A DNA stretch of 64,000 bases from Bradyrhizobium japonicum USDA 6 (GTDB lineage Bacteria; Pseudomonadota; Alphaproteobacteria; Rhizobiales; Xanthobacteraceae). Within the stretch, counting starts at the first letter, position 1, and each line of letters opens with the position of its first letter. A model generated the notes under the pieces. It ran no database searches, was not told the DNA's origin, and worked only from the letters and a program-made list of their open reading frames with translations. A program made the position numbers and the translations under genes. The stretch spans positions 6,054,001-6,118,000 of the forward strand of contig NC_017249.1 in NCBI RefSeq assembly GCF_000284375.1, written 5' to 3'. Shown in pieces: positions 34,286 to 42,814 of the stretch.

Positions 34286-34759
34286 TCACCGCAGCTTGTT
34301 CAACAGCGCCATCAGCATCTCGCGCTCCCTGGCGTCGAGCGGCGCCAGCGTTTCCCGGGTGATCGCGAGCGCATTCGGCGCGACCTTCTCCGCAAGCTGC
34401 TGACCGGCACGCGTCAGGCTGACCAGAAGCCGCCGTCCGTCCTCGGGATCCTGGCTGGTCTCGGTCAGGCCTCGTGCGGTCAGGCGATCGATCACGCCCT
34501 TGATGGTCGCGACGTCCATCGCCGTCAGCCGCCCGAGCTGGTTCTGCGAGCATGGCCCGGTCTCGGCCAGCTTCGACAAGGCCGCCCACTGCGTCGGGGT
34601 CAGATTGGTGCCGATGTCGCGCGAGAAGATCGAGCTGTGGCGCTGCCAGACCTGACGCAGGATGAAGCCGACCTGCTCGTCGAGCACGTAAGACGATTTT
34701 GCCGGTTTGACGCTTTTCTTCGCCGCAACGCTTCTCGCCATCCGCTCCCCGCCCCTCAC
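34286..34759 (-). CDS. MarR-family regulator, NicR/BpsR-like
   Basis: A 157-residue MarR protein (or 151 from the second ATG, MARSVAAKK). After a basic N-terminus comes YVLDEQVGFILRQVWQRHSSIF and LTPTQWAALSKL, then the HTH SQNQLGRLTAMDVATIKGVIDRL, a sequence I associate with NicR/BpsR, the 6-hydroxynicotinate-responsive repressors of aerobic nicotinate genes in Pseudomonas and Bordetella. The wing DPEDGRRLLVSLT is intact. It ends the leftward transporter operon with a 4-base overlap to the ATPase gene. It is the best candidate to bind the TTYGTRTACNAA palindromes in this cluster. Confidence 0.85.
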   Translation of the reverse strand: MRGGERMARSVAAKKSVKPAKSSYVLDEQVGFILRQVWQRHSSIFSRDIGTNLTPTQWAALSKLAETGPCSQNQLGRLTAMDVATIKGVIDRLTARGLTETSQDPEDGRRLLVSLTRAGQQLAEKVAPNALAITRETLAPLDAREREMLMALLNKLR

Positions 34760-35460
34760 AACGACAGATGCGCGTCGCGGATATCCGGACGCGCGTCGAG
34801 CTCGGCCATGGTGCCGCCGAAGCAGATACGGCCGCGCTCGATGATATAGGCGCGGTCGGAAATCAGCCGCGCAAAATGTAAATTCTGCTCGGACACGACG
34901 ATGCTGACGCCTTCCTTCTTCATGGTCAGGATGGCATCGACCATCTGCTCCACGATCTTCGGCGACAGGCCTTCCGAGGGCTCGTCCAGCAGCACCAGCG
35001 ACGGATTGCCCATCAGCGTGCGTGCGATGGTGAGCATCTGCTGCTCGCCGCCGCTCATGCGGCCGCCCGGACGATTTTTCATCTCACCCAGGTTCGGAAA
35101 CAGCGCGAACAGCTTGTCGCGCGTCCAGTATGGTGCGTTCGGACGCTTCGGCTGACGGCCGACTTCGAGATTCTCTTCCACCGTCAGATCGGTGAAGATG
35201 CGCCTCTCCTCCGGCACATAGCCGAGCCCGTCGCGCACGATTTCATGCGTCGGGCGCACCGAGACATCCTTGCCCTCGAACATGATACGGCCGGTTCGTT
35301 GTGCGACGAGGCCGACGATGGAACGGAAGGTCGTCGACTTGCCGGCGCCGTTGCGGCCCAGAAGCGCCACCACTTCGCCCTCACCGACCTCGAAGCCGAT
35401 GTCGAACAGGATATGGGCCGGGCCGTAATGACTGTTGAGGTCCTGCACCGTGAGCTTCAT
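34756..35460 (-). CDS. Branched-chain-type ABC transporter ATP-binding protein (LivF-like), nicotinate cluster
   Basis: A 234-residue ATPase with Walker A GRNGAGKST, signature MSGGEQQMLTIARTLM, Walker B LVLLDEPSEGLSP and H-loop IVVSEQNLHFARLI. It overlaps the livG-like gene by 4 bases on one side and marR by 4 on the other. It is part of a complete HAAT importer that lies within one leftward operon with 6-hydroxynicotinate reductase, so nicotinate or hydroxynicotinate is the probable substrate. Confidence 0.92.
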   Translation of the reverse strand: MKLTVQDLNSHYGPAHILFDIGFEVGEGEVVALLGRNGAGKSTTFRSIVGLVAQRTGRIMFEGKDVSVRPTHEIVRDGLGYVPEERRIFTDLTVEENLEVGRQPKRPNAPYWTRDKLFALFPNLGEMKNRPGGRMSGGEQQMLTIARTLMGNPSLVLLDEPSEGLSPKIVEQMVDAILTMKKEGVSIVVSEQNLHFARLISDRAYIIERGRICFGGTMAELDARPDIRDAHLSL

Positions 35461-36248
35461 GTTGATGCTCCCTCGCGATGCTCGGCATCGTAAAGCAGGC
35501 CCTCACCGAGATAGACCGCCTGCACTTGCGGATTGGCGCGCACCTCGGCCGGCGAGCCCTCGGCGATCAGCGTGCCGCGGTTGAGCACGATGATGCGGTC
35601 GGCATGCTCGAACACGACGTCCATGTCGTGCTCGGTGAAGAGCACGCCGATCGACTTCTCCCGCGCGATCTGCGCTGTCAGCCGCATCAGCTCGACGCGT
35701 TCGCGCGGCGCCATGCCGGCGGTCGGCTCGTCCATCAAAAGCAGCTTCGGCTCGTTGGCAAGCGCCACCGCAAGCTCGAGCCGCTTGAGGTCGCCATAGG
35801 CGAGCTCGCCGCACGGTCGATCCGCATAGCCGCCCATGCCGACGAGCTCGAGCAGCCGCCCGGCCTCGCCACGGTCGAAGCTCGGCGCCGAGCCGAACAG
35901 ATTGAACAGCTGCCTGCCATGCGAGATCAGCGCGACCTGCACGTTCTCGCGCACCGTCATGGTGGCGAAGGTCGCGGTGATCTGGAAGGTGCGTCCGACG
36001 CCGAGCCGCCAAATCTCGCGCGGCTTCTTGCCGGTGGTCTCCTCGCCCAGCAGGCGGACATGGCCGGTATCAGGCTTGTTCTGGCCGTTGAGCATGTCGA
36101 AGCAGGTGCTCTTGCCCGCGCCGTTCGGACCGATCAGCGCCAGAATTTCGCCTGATCGCAGCGAGAACGAGACGCCGCGCACGGCGTGGATGCCGCCATA
36201 GGATTTGGACAGGTCTTCAACCGCGAGAAGTGGGGGTGCGACGCTCAT
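35457..36248 (-). CDS. Branched-chain-type ABC transporter ATP-binding protein (LivG-like), nicotinate cluster
   Basis: A 263-residue ATPase starting MSVAPPLLAVEDLSKSYGG. Walker A is GPNGAGKST, the signature LAYGDLKRLELAVAL and Walker B LLLMDEPTAGMAP, with LFTEHDMDVVFEHADRI, the standard LivG set. A longer open frame upstream overlies the permease gene and is a shadow. The ATG overlaps the permease stop (ATGA). Confidence 0.92.
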   Translation of the reverse strand: MSVAPPLLAVEDLSKSYGGIHAVRGVSFSLRSGEILALIGPNGAGKSTCFDMLNGQNKPDTGHVRLLGEETTGKKPREIWRLGVGRTFQITATFATMTVRENVQVALISHGRQLFNLFGSAPSFDRGEAGRLLELVGMGGYADRPCGELAYGDLKRLELAVALANEPKLLLMDEPTAGMAPRERVELMRLTAQIAREKSIGVLFTEHDMDVVFEHADRIIVLNRGTLIAEGSPAEVRANPQVQAVYLGEGLLYDAEHREGAST

Positions 36249-38134
36249 TCGACGGACTCGATCGGCTTGGCAAGCAAGGGAGATCCCGGCGGCGATGTCT
36301 TCCTGCGCCGCTGCGCCAGCATCTCCAGCATGCCGACGATGCCCTTGGGGAAGACGACGACGATCAGCACGATGAAGCCGCCCAGCACGAGCTTTGACAG
36401 ATCGGTCTGGCTGACCAGCCAGATGTTGAGCGCCTTGTAGACGATGGCACCGATCACCGGGCCCGACACCGTCTCGACGCCGCCGAGCAGCACCATGACG
36501 AGTGCATCGACCGACAGCGAGATGCCGAGATTGTCGGGGAAGACGCTGCCCTTGAGGTAGGCGAACAGCGCGCCACCGATGCCGGCGGTCGTGCCTGCGA
36601 TCACGAACGCCGTCCACTGGATGCGCTTGGCATTGATGCCGACCGCCTCGCTGCGCAGAGGCGAGTCGCGCGTGGCCCGGAGTGCGTAGCCGAACGGCGA
36701 GAAGACCATGGCCCGTAGCGCGACCGTCACGAGTGCGGCAACGCCGAGCGCCAACCAATAGAAATGCGACGGGCTCGCCGCCCAGCTTGACGGCCAGACG
36801 CCGAGTATGCCGTTGTCGCCGCCGGTTACACTCACCCACTGGAACGCGATCGACCAGACGATCTGCGCAAACGCAAGCGTCAGCATCGCGAAATAGACGC
36901 CGGACAGCTGCACCGCGAAGAAGCCGAACACGGCCGCGCCCATGCAGCCCAGCAGCGGCCCGAGCAGCACGCACACGACCATCGGCAACCCTGCGATCTT
37001 GGCGAGGAAGGCGACGCCGTAGGCGCCGAGACCGAAATAAGCGGCATGCCCGAAGGATGCGAGACCGCCGACCGACATCAGGAAATGCAGACTGACGGCG
37101 AAGATCACGAAGATCGCGATCTCCGAACCGACCGTGAGAACGTAATTGCCGGCGAACAGCGGCAGCGTCGCCGCGATGACGAGTGCGGCGAGCGCGGCGA
37201 GCCGCTCGTTCGACGTCAGCGGCCGCCAGGGATTGACGGTGAGGCCCGGTGTCTTGCGCGCGGCCGCCTCCGGCTTGCCGAACAGGCCCCAGGGCCTGAC
37301 GATCAGCACCACCGCCATCACCAGGAAGACCAGGATGATGGAGATCTTTGGAAAGATCAGGATGCCGAAGGCGTTGAGCTCGGAGACCAGCACCGCCGCG
37401 ACGAAGGCGCCGACGATGCTGCCGAGGCCGCCGATCACGACGACGACGAAGACCTCAACGATGATACGCAGGTCCATGGCATGATGCACGGCATCGCGCG
37501 GGATCTGGAGCGCGCCGCCGAGGGCGGCAAGGAAGACGCCGACCGCAAACACGGATGTGAACAGCCATTTCTGGTTGACGCCGAGCGCTGCGACCATGTC
37601 GCGGTCCTGCGTCGCCGCGCGCACCAGTACGCCCCAGCGCGTGCGCTGGAACAGCAGCCAGAGAATGCCGAGCACGACCGGTCCGAGCACGATCAGGAAC
37701 AAATCGTAGCTCGGAATGTTCTGGCCGAAGAAATCGATGGCGCCCTTGAAGCCCGGCGCGCGGCGGCCGACGAGATCGTCGGGGCCCCAGATCAGCACGA
37801 CGAGATCCTCGACCATCAAGGTCAGGCCGAAGGTCGCAAGCAGCTGGAACAGCTCGGGCGCGTGATAGATGCGGCGCAGGAGCACCATCTCGACAATCAC
37901 GCCGATCAAGGCCACGGCAAACGCGGCCATGACGATCCCGCCCCAGAAGCCGAACGCGCCCGAAAGCCGCTCGGTGAGCGTGAAGGCGATGTAGGCGCCG
38001 ATCATATAGAAGGCGCCATGCGCGAAATTCACGATCCGCGTCACGCCAAAGATGATCGACAGGCCCGAGGCCACCAGAAACAGCGACGCTGCGCTGGCGA
38101 GACCGGTCAGAAACTGTACGACATAAAAGGCCAT
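36245..38134 (-). CDS. Fused LivH-LivM permease of the nicotinate-cluster importer
   Basis: A 629-residue protein joining both HAAT permeases in one chain. Residues about 1-290 are LivH-like (TRIVNFAHGAFYMIGAYIAF, RTRWGVLVRAATQDRDMVAALG). A linker near 290-310 precedes the LivM-like half (about 320-600; SVGGLASFGHAAYFGLGAYG, ALRATRDSPLRSEAVGINAKRIQW). Separate LivH and LivM proteins are the norm and are seen in the first liv operon here. The fusion fixes a 1:1 ratio of the two subunits. It is followed by both ATPase genes. Confidence 0.92.
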   Translation of the reverse strand: MAFYVVQFLTGLASAASLFLVASGLSIIFGVTRIVNFAHGAFYMIGAYIAFTLTERLSGAFGFWGGIVMAAFAVALIGVIVEMVLLRRIYHAPELFQLLATFGLTLMVEDLVVLIWGPDDLVGRRAPGFKGAIDFFGQNIPSYDLFLIVLGPVVLGILWLLFQRTRWGVLVRAATQDRDMVAALGVNQKWLFTSVFAVGVFLAALGGALQIPRDAVHHAMDLRIIVEVFVVVVIGGLGSIVGAFVAAVLVSELNAFGILIFPKISIILVFLVMAVVLIVRPWGLFGKPEAAARKTPGLTVNPWRPLTSNERLAALAALVIAATLPLFAGNYVLTVGSEIAIFVIFAVSLHFLMSVGGLASFGHAAYFGLGAYGVAFLAKIAGLPMVVCVLLGPLLGCMGAAVFGFFAVQLSGVYFAMLTLAFAQIVWSIAFQWVSVTGGDNGILGVWPSSWAASPSHFYWLALGVAALVTVALRAMVFSPFGYALRATRDSPLRSEAVGINAKRIQWTAFVIAGTTAGIGGALFAYLKGSVFPDNLGISLSVDALVMVLLGGVETVSGPVIGAIVYKALNIWLVSQTDLSKLVLGGFIVLIVVVFPKGIVGMLEMLAQRRRKTSPPGSPLLAKPIESVE

Positions 38135-38162
38135 CGGCGGTCCGGGTTAGGTGTTTGGGTCA

Positions 38163-38318
38163 CCTCGCCCCGCTTGTGGGGAGAGGTCGAATTGTGCCCG
38201 GCGATGCGAAGCATCGTCCGGTGCAATTCGGGTGAGGGGGAGTCTCCGCGAGTCGTCTGTCACCTCCCTCGCGGAGGCTCCCCCTCACCCCGCCCCTCTC
38301 CCCGCAAGCGGGGCGAGG
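38163..38318. repeat. Palindromic intergenic repeat, 24-bp outer arms
   Basis: The outer arms at 38163-38186 and 38295-38318 are 24 bases long with one mismatch (CCTCGCCCCGCTTGTGGGGA... against its complement). A second nested pair, GTGAGGGGGAGTCTCCGCG and CGCGGAGGCTCCCCCTCAC, lies inside. It fills most of the gap between the binding-protein gene and the permease gene of one operon, so it is probably transcribed and could process or attenuate the message, leaving more binding protein than permease. Confidence 0.85.
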
Positions 38319-38331
38319 GAGAAGGAAGAGA

Positions 38332-39534
38332 TCAATCCTTCGGACGCAGCTTCTCGACTTCGGCATCGCTGGGCAGATAGTCGGAGCCCTTCTTGTAGAC
38401 GGAGTCCACCATCACGCCCTTGCCGTCCTTCAGCGCGGTCTTGCCGACATAGGCACCGAGCGTCGACTGGTGGTCGATCTTGCGGAAAGTGATCTCACCG
38501 AACGGCGACGGCATCGACAGCCCCTCCGCCGCGGCAATCAGTTTCTCCGGATCGGTCGAGCCAGCCTTCGCAAGGATCGCAGCGGCGGCCTTGATGGTCT
38601 GGTAACCGACGATCGAACCCAGGCGCGGATAGTCGTTGTACTTGGCCTGGTAGGCCTTCAGGAACGCGTCATGCTCGGGCGTCTTGATCGAGTACCAGGG
38701 ATAGCCGGTGACGATCCAACCCTCCGGCGTCTCGTCCTTGAGCGGATCGAGATATTCGGGCTCGCCGGTCAGGAACGAGACGACCTCGCGCCCCTTGAAC
38801 AGGCCGCGGGTGTTGCCCTCACGCACGAGCTTCACGAGGTCGGCGCCGAAGGTGACGTTGAGGATCGCTTCGGGATTGGCCGCGGCAACCGCCTGCACCA
38901 CCGGACCCGCGTCGATCTTGCCCTGCGGCGGCCACTGCTCGTCGACCCACTGGATGTCCGGGCGCTTCTCCGACATCAGCTTCTTGAACACCGCGACCGC
39001 CGACTGGCCGTATTCATAGTTCGGCGCGATCGTCGCCCAGCGCTTGGCCGGCAGCTTGCTGGCTGCTTCCACCAGCATCGCGGCCTGCATGTAGTTGGAG
39101 GGACGCAGGCGGAAGGTGTACTTGTTGCCCTTGGACCAGGTGATGGCATCCGTCAGTGGCTCGGCCGCGAGGAAGAACACCTTCTTCTGGTTGGCGAAGT
39201 CGCTGACGGCGAGGCCGATGTTCGACAGGAACGTCCCCGTCAGCATCGCGACACCCTCGCTCGACACCAGCTCGTTGGCCGCGGTCTGCGCATCCGCCGG
39301 CTTGCCGCCGTCGTCCTTGGAGACGACGACGAGCTTCTTGCCGTTGATGCCGCCGGCCGCGTTGACCTGTTCGACTGCCAGCTGCCAGCCCTTGCGATAG
39401 GGCTCGGTGAACGCCGGCAACAGCGAGTAGCTGTTGATCTCGCCGATCTTGATCTCCTGCGCCACGGCCGAATGAGCCATGCCGCCCGCCAGCAGCGCGA
39501 AGGCCGCGCCCACAAAAGTGTTTCTCGCTCGCAT
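38332..39534 (-). CDS. Branched-chain-type binding protein of the nicotinate-cluster importer
   Basis: A 400-residue periplasmic receptor with a signal peptide ending AVA-QE (about 25). The mature part follows Peripla_BP_6: IKIGEINSYSLLPAFTEPYRKG, AAGGINGKKLVVVSKDDGG and YEYGQSAVAVFKKLMSEK. Together with the fused permease and two ATPases it makes a complete importer. Its place between nicotinate-ring genes and the ABC genes suggests it binds nicotinate, 6-hydroxynicotinate or a similar pyridine carboxylate; the sequence itself does not prove the ligand. Confidence 0.9.
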   Translation of the reverse strand: MRARNTFVGAAFALLAGGMAHSAVAQEIKIGEINSYSLLPAFTEPYRKGWQLAVEQVNAAGGINGKKLVVVSKDDGGKPADAQTAANELVSSEGVAMLTGTFLSNIGLAVSDFANQKKVFFLAAEPLTDAITWSKGNKYTFRLRPSNYMQAAMLVEAASKLPAKRWATIAPNYEYGQSAVAVFKKLMSEKRPDIQWVDEQWPPQGKIDAGPVVQAVAAANPEAILNVTFGADLVKLVREGNTRGLFKGREVVSFLTGEPEYLDPLKDETPEGWIVTGYPWYSIKTPEHDAFLKAYQAKYNDYPRLGSIVGYQTIKAAAAILAKAGSTDPEKLIAAAEGLSMPSPFGEITFRKIDHQSTLGAYVGKTALKDGKGVMVDSVYKKGSDYLPSDAEVEKLRPKD

Positions 39535-39614
39535 CCCAACCTCCAGTTTTGAACTCTCTACGTCTTCAGCGTGATCTTGTCGGAGAAGCTGTGCCCGCCT
39601 CCCCGGTTCAAACT

Positions 39615-40199
39615 CTATCTCAAACCGTCTTCGCCCTTCACTTCCGCAACCGTCAGGCCGCCGACGCGCGGCAAGGGACGGCCGCTATCGGTGACGGCGA
39701 CCGCGACCATGATCTCGTTGGCGCGCGGCGCGTCGTTGATCTGCACCTCCATGCCATCGAAATGGCTGCGCACGAAGGCTGCGTCCTTGTGACCAAGCGG
39801 AATATCCAGCGTCGTGCCCGGACCGCTGCGCTTCTTCGACGACGGGATCAGCGCCGCGCCCTTGCTCAGAACCTTGCGCACCGGAGCGCCCATCTTCGGA
39901 TGCAGGATAGCCGCTGCATGCTCCAGCTCGCCGTTCTCGCCGACCGCCGCGGCCTTGCCGTAGCTCTGCGCCTTCGCGCCATCGATGCCCAGCGCCGCCA
40001 CCGCGCGCTTCGCCAAGAGATCGCCGAGCTCCTCGCCGATCGTGATCAGGGGCGAGAGATCCTCGACATATTTGCCGGCAAAGGGATTTTCGATCACGGC
40101 GATCGCCGCGGCGCGCCGCGTCGGCGGCGAGACCTGGCGGCCCATTTCCATCTGCGTCTCTTCGACGACGGTGACGATCTTGCGGATGATCGCGCTCAT
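39615..40199 (-). CDS. DUF1185 / 'amino acid synthesis' family protein
   Basis: A 194-residue protein of PF06684. The conserved parts include RRAAAIAVIENPFAGKYVEDL, GKAAAVGENGELEHAAAILHPK and SGPGTTLDIPLGHKDAAFVRSHFDGMEV. The biochemical role is unknown despite the family name. It lies 15 bases after the UPF0280 gene and in the same operon as 6-hydroxynicotinate reductase; a second role in ring-fission product handling is possible. The E-H-A and HPK residues might be catalytic, but I cannot prove it. Confidence 0.8.
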   Translation of the reverse strand: MSAIIRKIVTVVEETQMEMGRQVSPPTRRAAAIAVIENPFAGKYVEDLSPLITIGEELGDLLAKRAVAALGIDGAKAQSYGKAAAVGENGELEHAAAILHPKMGAPVRKVLSKGAALIPSSKKRSGPGTTLDIPLGHKDAAFVRSHFDGMEVQINDAPRANEIMVAVAVTDSGRPLPRVGGLTVAEVKGEDGLR

Positions 40200-40214
40200 G
40201 TTTCGCTTCCCTGT

Positions 40215-41111
40215 TCAGGCATCGACCGCGTTCTCCAGCACGAGCGGGCGCGTTCGTTGCTCTTCTATATCCTTGGTCCCGATGACAAGCATATCACCAC
40301 AAAGCTGCAACACGGCACCCTCGATCAATCCGCGATCGAACAATTGCCGTGCACATTCCGCGCCAGATTCCAGCGCGGCCGCGACCTCATTCTGCGACAA
40401 TTCACCGACATCGCGGGTGACGAGACGCGCGCCGAGATCGCTGTCGGGCTGAAGCTCGTTCGCGGGCTTTCTGATGATGGCGGGATGCCCAGGCAGATCG
40501 ACGGCATTGGCGATGACCGTCGCGGCCGCATCGGCCTGCGATGCGGTGGCAGCCAGCACCGTGACCGCGTCGGCAATGCCGAGCGAAAAGCTGCGGCCGT
40601 GACGCCCGCTGGTCGCGATGCCGCGCACGGGATCACCTGAGTAGACCCTCATCTTGCGCAGCACGCCGGCACGATCAGGCCGATCCATCAGGCCGACCGA
40701 GAAATGCTCGCCCTCGCCGAGATGCAGCGCGATATCGCCGCCATTGTTGACATAGGCCTGATCGAGCGCCGCAGCGCCAAGCATGGCGCCAAGAATCTCC
40801 TCTGCAACGCTGCCGGCAACCGCGGCCATCGGCGTAATGAAGCAATCGGAGGCATAGGATGCGACAGCAGCGTGCATCCGACGCGCCACCACGCCCTTCA
40901 GCGAAGTCTGCTTCTCAGCAACCGTCCGCAGTTCCGGCAATTCCGCGCAGAGTTCGTCGAGCAGTCCGGTGAAACGCCGCGCCGCCGCTTCATAGGCCGC
41001 ACGCACTGCGTCCGCGCGCCCCCTCGCCTCCACGATCAAATCAATCGGTCCATCCTGCAAATGCAGCCGCCGGCCACCAGACAGCAATGCGATTTGCGGG
41101 AGCCTGGTCAT
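40215..41111 (-). CDS. UPF0280 family protein (ApbE-like fold)
   Basis: A 298-residue protein from MTRLPQIALLSGGRRLHLQ. The family resembles the FMN-transferase ApbE; conserved stretches are AAVAGSVAEEILGAML, AYVNNGGDIALHL and GIATSGRHGRSFSLGIADAVTVLA. It overlaps the 6-hydroxynicotinate reductase gene by 4 bases (ATGA), the tightest coupling in the operon. That suggests a role in maturation of the reductase, for example flavin attachment, or in handling its product. This is inference; the family has no settled function that I know of. Confidence 0.82.
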   Translation of the reverse strand: MTRLPQIALLSGGRRLHLQDGPIDLIVEARGRADAVRAAYEAAARRFTGLLDELCAELPELRTVAEKQTSLKGVVARRMHAAVASYASDCFITPMAAVAGSVAEEILGAMLGAAALDQAYVNNGGDIALHLGEGEHFSVGLMDRPDRAGVLRKMRVYSGDPVRGIATSGRHGRSFSLGIADAVTVLAATASQADAAATVIANAVDLPGHPAIIRKPANELQPDSDLGARLVTRDVGELSQNEVAAALESGAECARQLFDRGLIEGAVLQLCGDMLVIGTKDIEEQRTRPLVLENAVDA

Positions 41112-42565
41112 GCCCGGCGTCCCGGAATCGGGTTCTGCCAGGGCAATTGGCGAACATCTTCGCCGTTCTGCACCTCGGACAGCGGCTTCACATAATCCAT
41201 GTGCCCGCCGAGCGCGGCGTAGTCCGACAGCTTCATCGTGAACTCGATCGGCGCGACCAGCGCCGGCGTCGGCACGTAGCCGAACGCGCTCGAAGGCATC
41301 TGCGTCACATCGACCATGTAGGTGATGCCGCCGCCCGGCCAGACATAAACAGGCGCACCGCCGCTGGTGACGCGCGTCAGCGCGTCCTTCACCGAACGCG
41401 TCAGCCGTACCGGATTGTCGGTGACGCCGGCGCGCAAGGAGCCGCCGGCACCGGCCATGAACAGCACAGTGCACAGCGCCGGCTCGCAATTTTCCTGGAT
41501 GCGCTCGACCGAGAACTTCAGGTCATCAGGCATCTCGGTCTCGACCGGCTTCAGGGCTTCGTCGAGCACATAGTAAGACGCGTGCTCGCCGGTCGTGGAG
41601 ACCATCAGCATGGAGAGACCGGGCTTGGCTTCCTTGGCGTCGAACGGTCCGAGAATCGCGAGAGGATCGGAGATGTTGGTGCCGCCCCAGCCCGTGCCGG
41701 GATCGGCGACCTGGAAATAGCGGCCTGGCGTCGAGCGACGGCCCTTCATCTTGATGCCGGTGTCGGCGATGTCGAGCAGCTTGCCGGCCTGGTGCTCCGA
41801 GAGTACGCCGGTGATGTGGTCGTCGACGACGACGACCTCGTCGACCTTGCCGTGCCATTGCTTGGCGAACATGCCGATCGTCGCCGAGCCGCAGCCGACG
41901 CGCATGCGCTCCTCTTTCATGCCGTTGACGATCGGCGGCTGACCGGCCTGCACCACCACGCTGGCGCCGCCGTCGATGGTCAGTTCGACCGCCTTGCAAT
42001 TGGCGAGATCCATCAGGGTGTCACAGGTGACGCGGCCCTCCTTCTTGGAGCCGCCGGTAAGATGATGCACGCCGCCGAGCGACAGCATCTGCGAGCCGTA
42101 TTCGCTGGTGGTGACGTGGCCGACCGCCTCGCCTTGCGCGCGAACGGTCGCGGTTTCCGGGCCGAGATAGCGGTCGGTGTCGATCTTCACCTTGATGCCG
42201 CAATAGGAGAAGATGCCCTCGGTAACCACGGTCACCATGTCGACGCCATCGATCTCGGAGGAGACGATGAACGGCGCCGGCTTGTAGTCGGGATAGGTCG
42301 TGCCCGCACCGATCGCGGTGACAAAGGTTGAGGGCTCGTGGACGATCTTGCCGTCCCAGTCTTCGGTGCGGCTGAACGGAACGAGCTTGCCGCCATGCGA
42401 GACGGTGCGTTCCAGGATCACGTGCGGGTCGACGCGGACGAGCTTGCCATCGTGATTGGCATAGCGGTCGCAGGCGCCCGCCGCGCCCGGCTTGATGTAG
42501 CACATCACCGGACAGGCATCGCAACGGATCTTGTCGATGGCGGCGCTCGTCGTTTCAGTCACCAT
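41108..42565 (-). CDS. hnr: 6-hydroxynicotinate reductase (iron-sulfur enzyme)
   Basis: A 485-residue protein resembling the Hnr enzyme of Eubacterium barkeri, which reduces 6-hydroxynicotinate to 1,4,5,6-tetrahydro-6-oxonicotinate. A C-x2-C-x3-C-x9-C cluster motif (C15, C18, C22, C32) at the N-terminus should bind [4Fe-4S], and the rest is Gly-rich and soluble (GVHHLTGGSKKEGRVTCD; ADPGTGWGGTNISDPLAIL; FMAGAGGSLRAGVTDNPV). It is the first gene of the long leftward operon; the start lies 28 bases from a palindromic operator. Nothing upstream looks like a strong ribosome site. Neighbouring nicAB makes its substrate and the enamidase takes its product. Confidence 0.88.
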   Translation of the reverse strand: MVTETTSAAIDKIRCDACPVMCYIKPGAAGACDRYANHDGKLVRVDPHVILERTVSHGGKLVPFSRTEDWDGKIVHEPSTFVTAIGAGTTYPDYKPAPFIVSSEIDGVDMVTVVTEGIFSYCGIKVKIDTDRYLGPETATVRAQGEAVGHVTTSEYGSQMLSLGGVHHLTGGSKKEGRVTCDTLMDLANCKAVELTIDGGASVVVQAGQPPIVNGMKEERMRVGCGSATIGMFAKQWHGKVDEVVVVDDHITGVLSEHQAGKLLDIADTGIKMKGRRSTPGRYFQVADPGTGWGGTNISDPLAILGPFDAKEAKPGLSMLMVSTTGEHASYYVLDEALKPVETEMPDDLKFSVERIQENCEPALCTVLFMAGAGGSLRAGVTDNPVRLTRSVKDALTRVTSGGAPVYVWPGGGITYMVDVTQMPSSAFGYVPTPALVAPIEFTMKLSDYAALGGHMDYVKPLSEVQNGEDVRQLPWQNPIPGRRA

Positions 42566-42592
42566 GTCAAAGCCAGCCGACTGCGGTTATCA

Positions 42593-42604
42593 TTCGTATA
42601 CGAA
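42593..42604. promoter_or_regulatory. Palindrome TTCGTATACGAA upstream of hnr, probable NicR-type operator
   Basis: A perfect 12-base palindrome 28 bases before the hnr start, with further partial symmetry outside (ATC...GAT). It matches the TTYGTRTACNAA pattern of the sites at 31652 and 42746. Confidence 0.72.
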
Positions 42605-42743
42605 CGATGTTGCGCGCCCTCCCGAAGGCTGTCAAGCGGCGGTGCGGCGCAAAAGGTGCGGCTGCCGCATAAAACCCCATTTGCCTATCCGCTCTGTCCA
42701 CAAAGAAGGCAGTCGCGCTGCAGTGCGGCATGCGCGGCTTGCA

Positions 42744-42759
42744 CGTTTGTGTACAAACG
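42744..42759. promoter_or_regulatory. Palindrome CGTTTGTGTACAAACG upstream of nicA, probable NicR-type operator
   Basis: A 7+2+7 inverted repeat 56 bases before the nicA start in the hnr-nicA divergent region. The core TTTGTGTACAAA matches the site before hnr, 150 bases away, so the two promoters are likely controlled together. Confidence 0.72.
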
Positions 42760-42814
42760 GTATCGTCGCGACGTAGGTTTTGACGAGCACTTGGCCACGG
42801 GCTTGGGAACGAGG

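Noticed and set aside
36249..36974. Upstream extension of the LivG-like frame
   Set aside because: It overlies the fused permease gene and is rich in Arg, Ala and Gly, as expected for a high-GC shadow frame.
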